Source: Acidobacteriota bacterium (GTDB taxonomy: Bacteria; Acidobacteriota; Terriglobia; Terriglobales; Acidobacteriaceae). From it: a DNA stretch of 6,782 nucleotides. The notes under the pieces were generated by a model, which saw only the letters and a program-made list of their open reading frames with translations, had not been told where the DNA came from and did not search any database. The first letter of the stretch is position 1; each line of letters begins with the position of its first letter. Where the stretch lies: contig QHZV01000221.1 of the NCBI GenBank assembly GCA_003224785.1, positions 1 through 6,782 on the forward strand, given 5' to 3'. The translations under genes were made by a program, and so were the position numbers. Below are positions 6,154 to 6,782 of the stretch, piece after piece.

Positions 6154-6782
6154 TTCGCGCGAACTCAGAATCATGCTCGCCCTTGCGTATGCGGCACTCT
6201 GGTCGAGCTGCGGCGGATCGAGCCACTCCTCGACGTCGTCTTCGAGTTCCGGAGGTAATGTTCAGGCAGTTTCGGTCAATGGCGGTCCGAACGGTAACTA
6301 TGCGAACGGAGTGTTTACGAATGTGACCATTTGCGCTCCGGGAAGCTCAACTTGCCAAACTATAAACAACGTTCTCGTGGATACCGGCTCTTTCGGCTTG
6401 CGAGTACTTGCATCGGCGCTGACGGTTTCGCTCCCGCAACAGAACGACGCGACTGGAAATCCGGTTGCTGAATGTGCTCAGTTTGTCCTTAGCACGATGT
6501 GGGGACCAGTAAAAACTGCTGATGTGAAATTGGCAGGTGAAGCGGCGAGTTCAATTCCGATTCAGGTGATTGGCGATTCCGCATTTTCCATGGTTCCGGC
6601 CAGCTGCAGCAGCCACGGAAAGCCGCAGCAAACGCTTGGCGCGCTCGGAGCCAACGGAATTCTCGGCATCGGTTTCTTCATACAAGACTGCGGCAACGCC
6701 TGCGCGGTTAGCGGAGCAGGCAATCCCGGTGTTTATTACGCATGTCCCACCTCGGCGTGCCAAATTATTGCCCAGCCCGGCG
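6140..6782 (+). CDS. DUF3443 family lipoprotein with pepsin-like motifs, 3' partial
   Basis: The frame is open from ATG 6140 to the window end: 214 codons, no stop. GGAG at 6127-6130 is nine bases before the ATG; a second ATG at 6173 is possible. The N-terminus (RELRIMLALAYAALWSSC) ends in a probable lipoprotein cysteine at C24, though Trp at -3 is not canonical. A Ser/Gly-rich linker follows (25-39). The exported domain starts at VQAVSVNGGPNGNYANGVFT, then VTICAPGSSTCQTINNVLVD. D81-T82-G83-S84 lies in VLVDTGSFGLRVL (78-90), and GANGILGIGFF sits at 170-180. These match DUF3443 as I know it, and resemble the active-site loop and the later GILG strand of pepsin-type aspartic proteases. Cysteines C65/C72, C112/C156, C184/C188 and C202/C207 suggest disulfides outside the cytoplasm; these pairings are guesses. 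About half the protein is probably missing, including any second catalytic Asp. Protease activity is inference only. Confidence 0.85.
   Translation, partial: MHFASSRELRIMLALAYAALWSSCGGSSHSSTSSSSSGGNVQAVSVNGGPNGNYANGVFTNVTICAPGSSTCQTINNVLVDTGSFGLRVLASALTVSLPQQNDATGNPVAECAQFVLSTMWGPVKTADVKLAGEAASSIPIQVIGDSAFSMVPASCSSHGKPQQTLGALGANGILGIGFFIQDCGNACAVSGAGNPGVYYACPTSACQIIAQPG
6152..6165. repeat. Perfect 14-base palindrome at the DUF2844/DUF3443 junction
   Basis: AGTTCGCGCGAACT equals its own reverse complement. It starts on the second base of the DUF2844 stop codon and lies 12 bases into the DUF3443 frame. As RNA it could form a 5-bp stem with a GCGC loop, close to the second possible start (6173). 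It may be an operator, a translational element or chance in GC-rich DNA. Confidence 0.4.

Overview
The window looks like ordinary chromosomal DNA from a GC-rich (high 50s % by eye), soil-type bacterium. Acidobacteriota (Terriglobia-like) is my best guess. It rests on the gene set: a PilZ protein with an NPxGCG-type loop, an NTP_transf_5 nucleotidyltransferase-like protein, an ABC ATPase of the 'ERSFF..RLT' type and a DUF2844/DUF3443 pair. This is inference from family knowledge; the window has no rRNA or other taxonomic marker.

Layout. (1) Bases 2-2203, plus strand: the last ~733 codons of a large FAD-linked oxidase fused to an iron-sulfur reductase (YdiJ/D-2-hydroxyacid dehydrogenase type), cut at its 5' end by the window edge. 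(2) 2200-3378, minus strand: an NTP_transf_5 protein, convergent with gene 1; the two stop codons share the tetranucleotide TTAG. (3) 3379-3517: a divergent intergenic region with a short direct repeat, a -10-like hexamer and a possible 31-codon ORF. (4) 3518-5088: a two-gene ABC-2 exporter operon, ATPase then permease, coupled by ATGA. (5) 5184-5591: a small PilZ-domain protein. (6) 5701-6153 and 6140-6782: a secreted DUF2844 protein overlapping by 14 nt a DUF3443 protein that runs off the right edge. No gene-free stretch exceeds 300 bases.

How the genes fit together. The ATPase and permease form one transporter. The DUF2844 and DUF3443 products are both predicted to leave the cytoplasm and are very probably co-translated, so they are the best candidate for a little-described system here. 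The DUF3443 product carries a DTGS motif and, about 90 residues later, a GILGIG motif, in the order and context of the N-terminal lobe of pepsin-like aspartic proteases. The oxidase and the PilZ protein show no evident link to their neighbours. There is no sign of tRNA, CRISPR, insertion sequences or phage genes.
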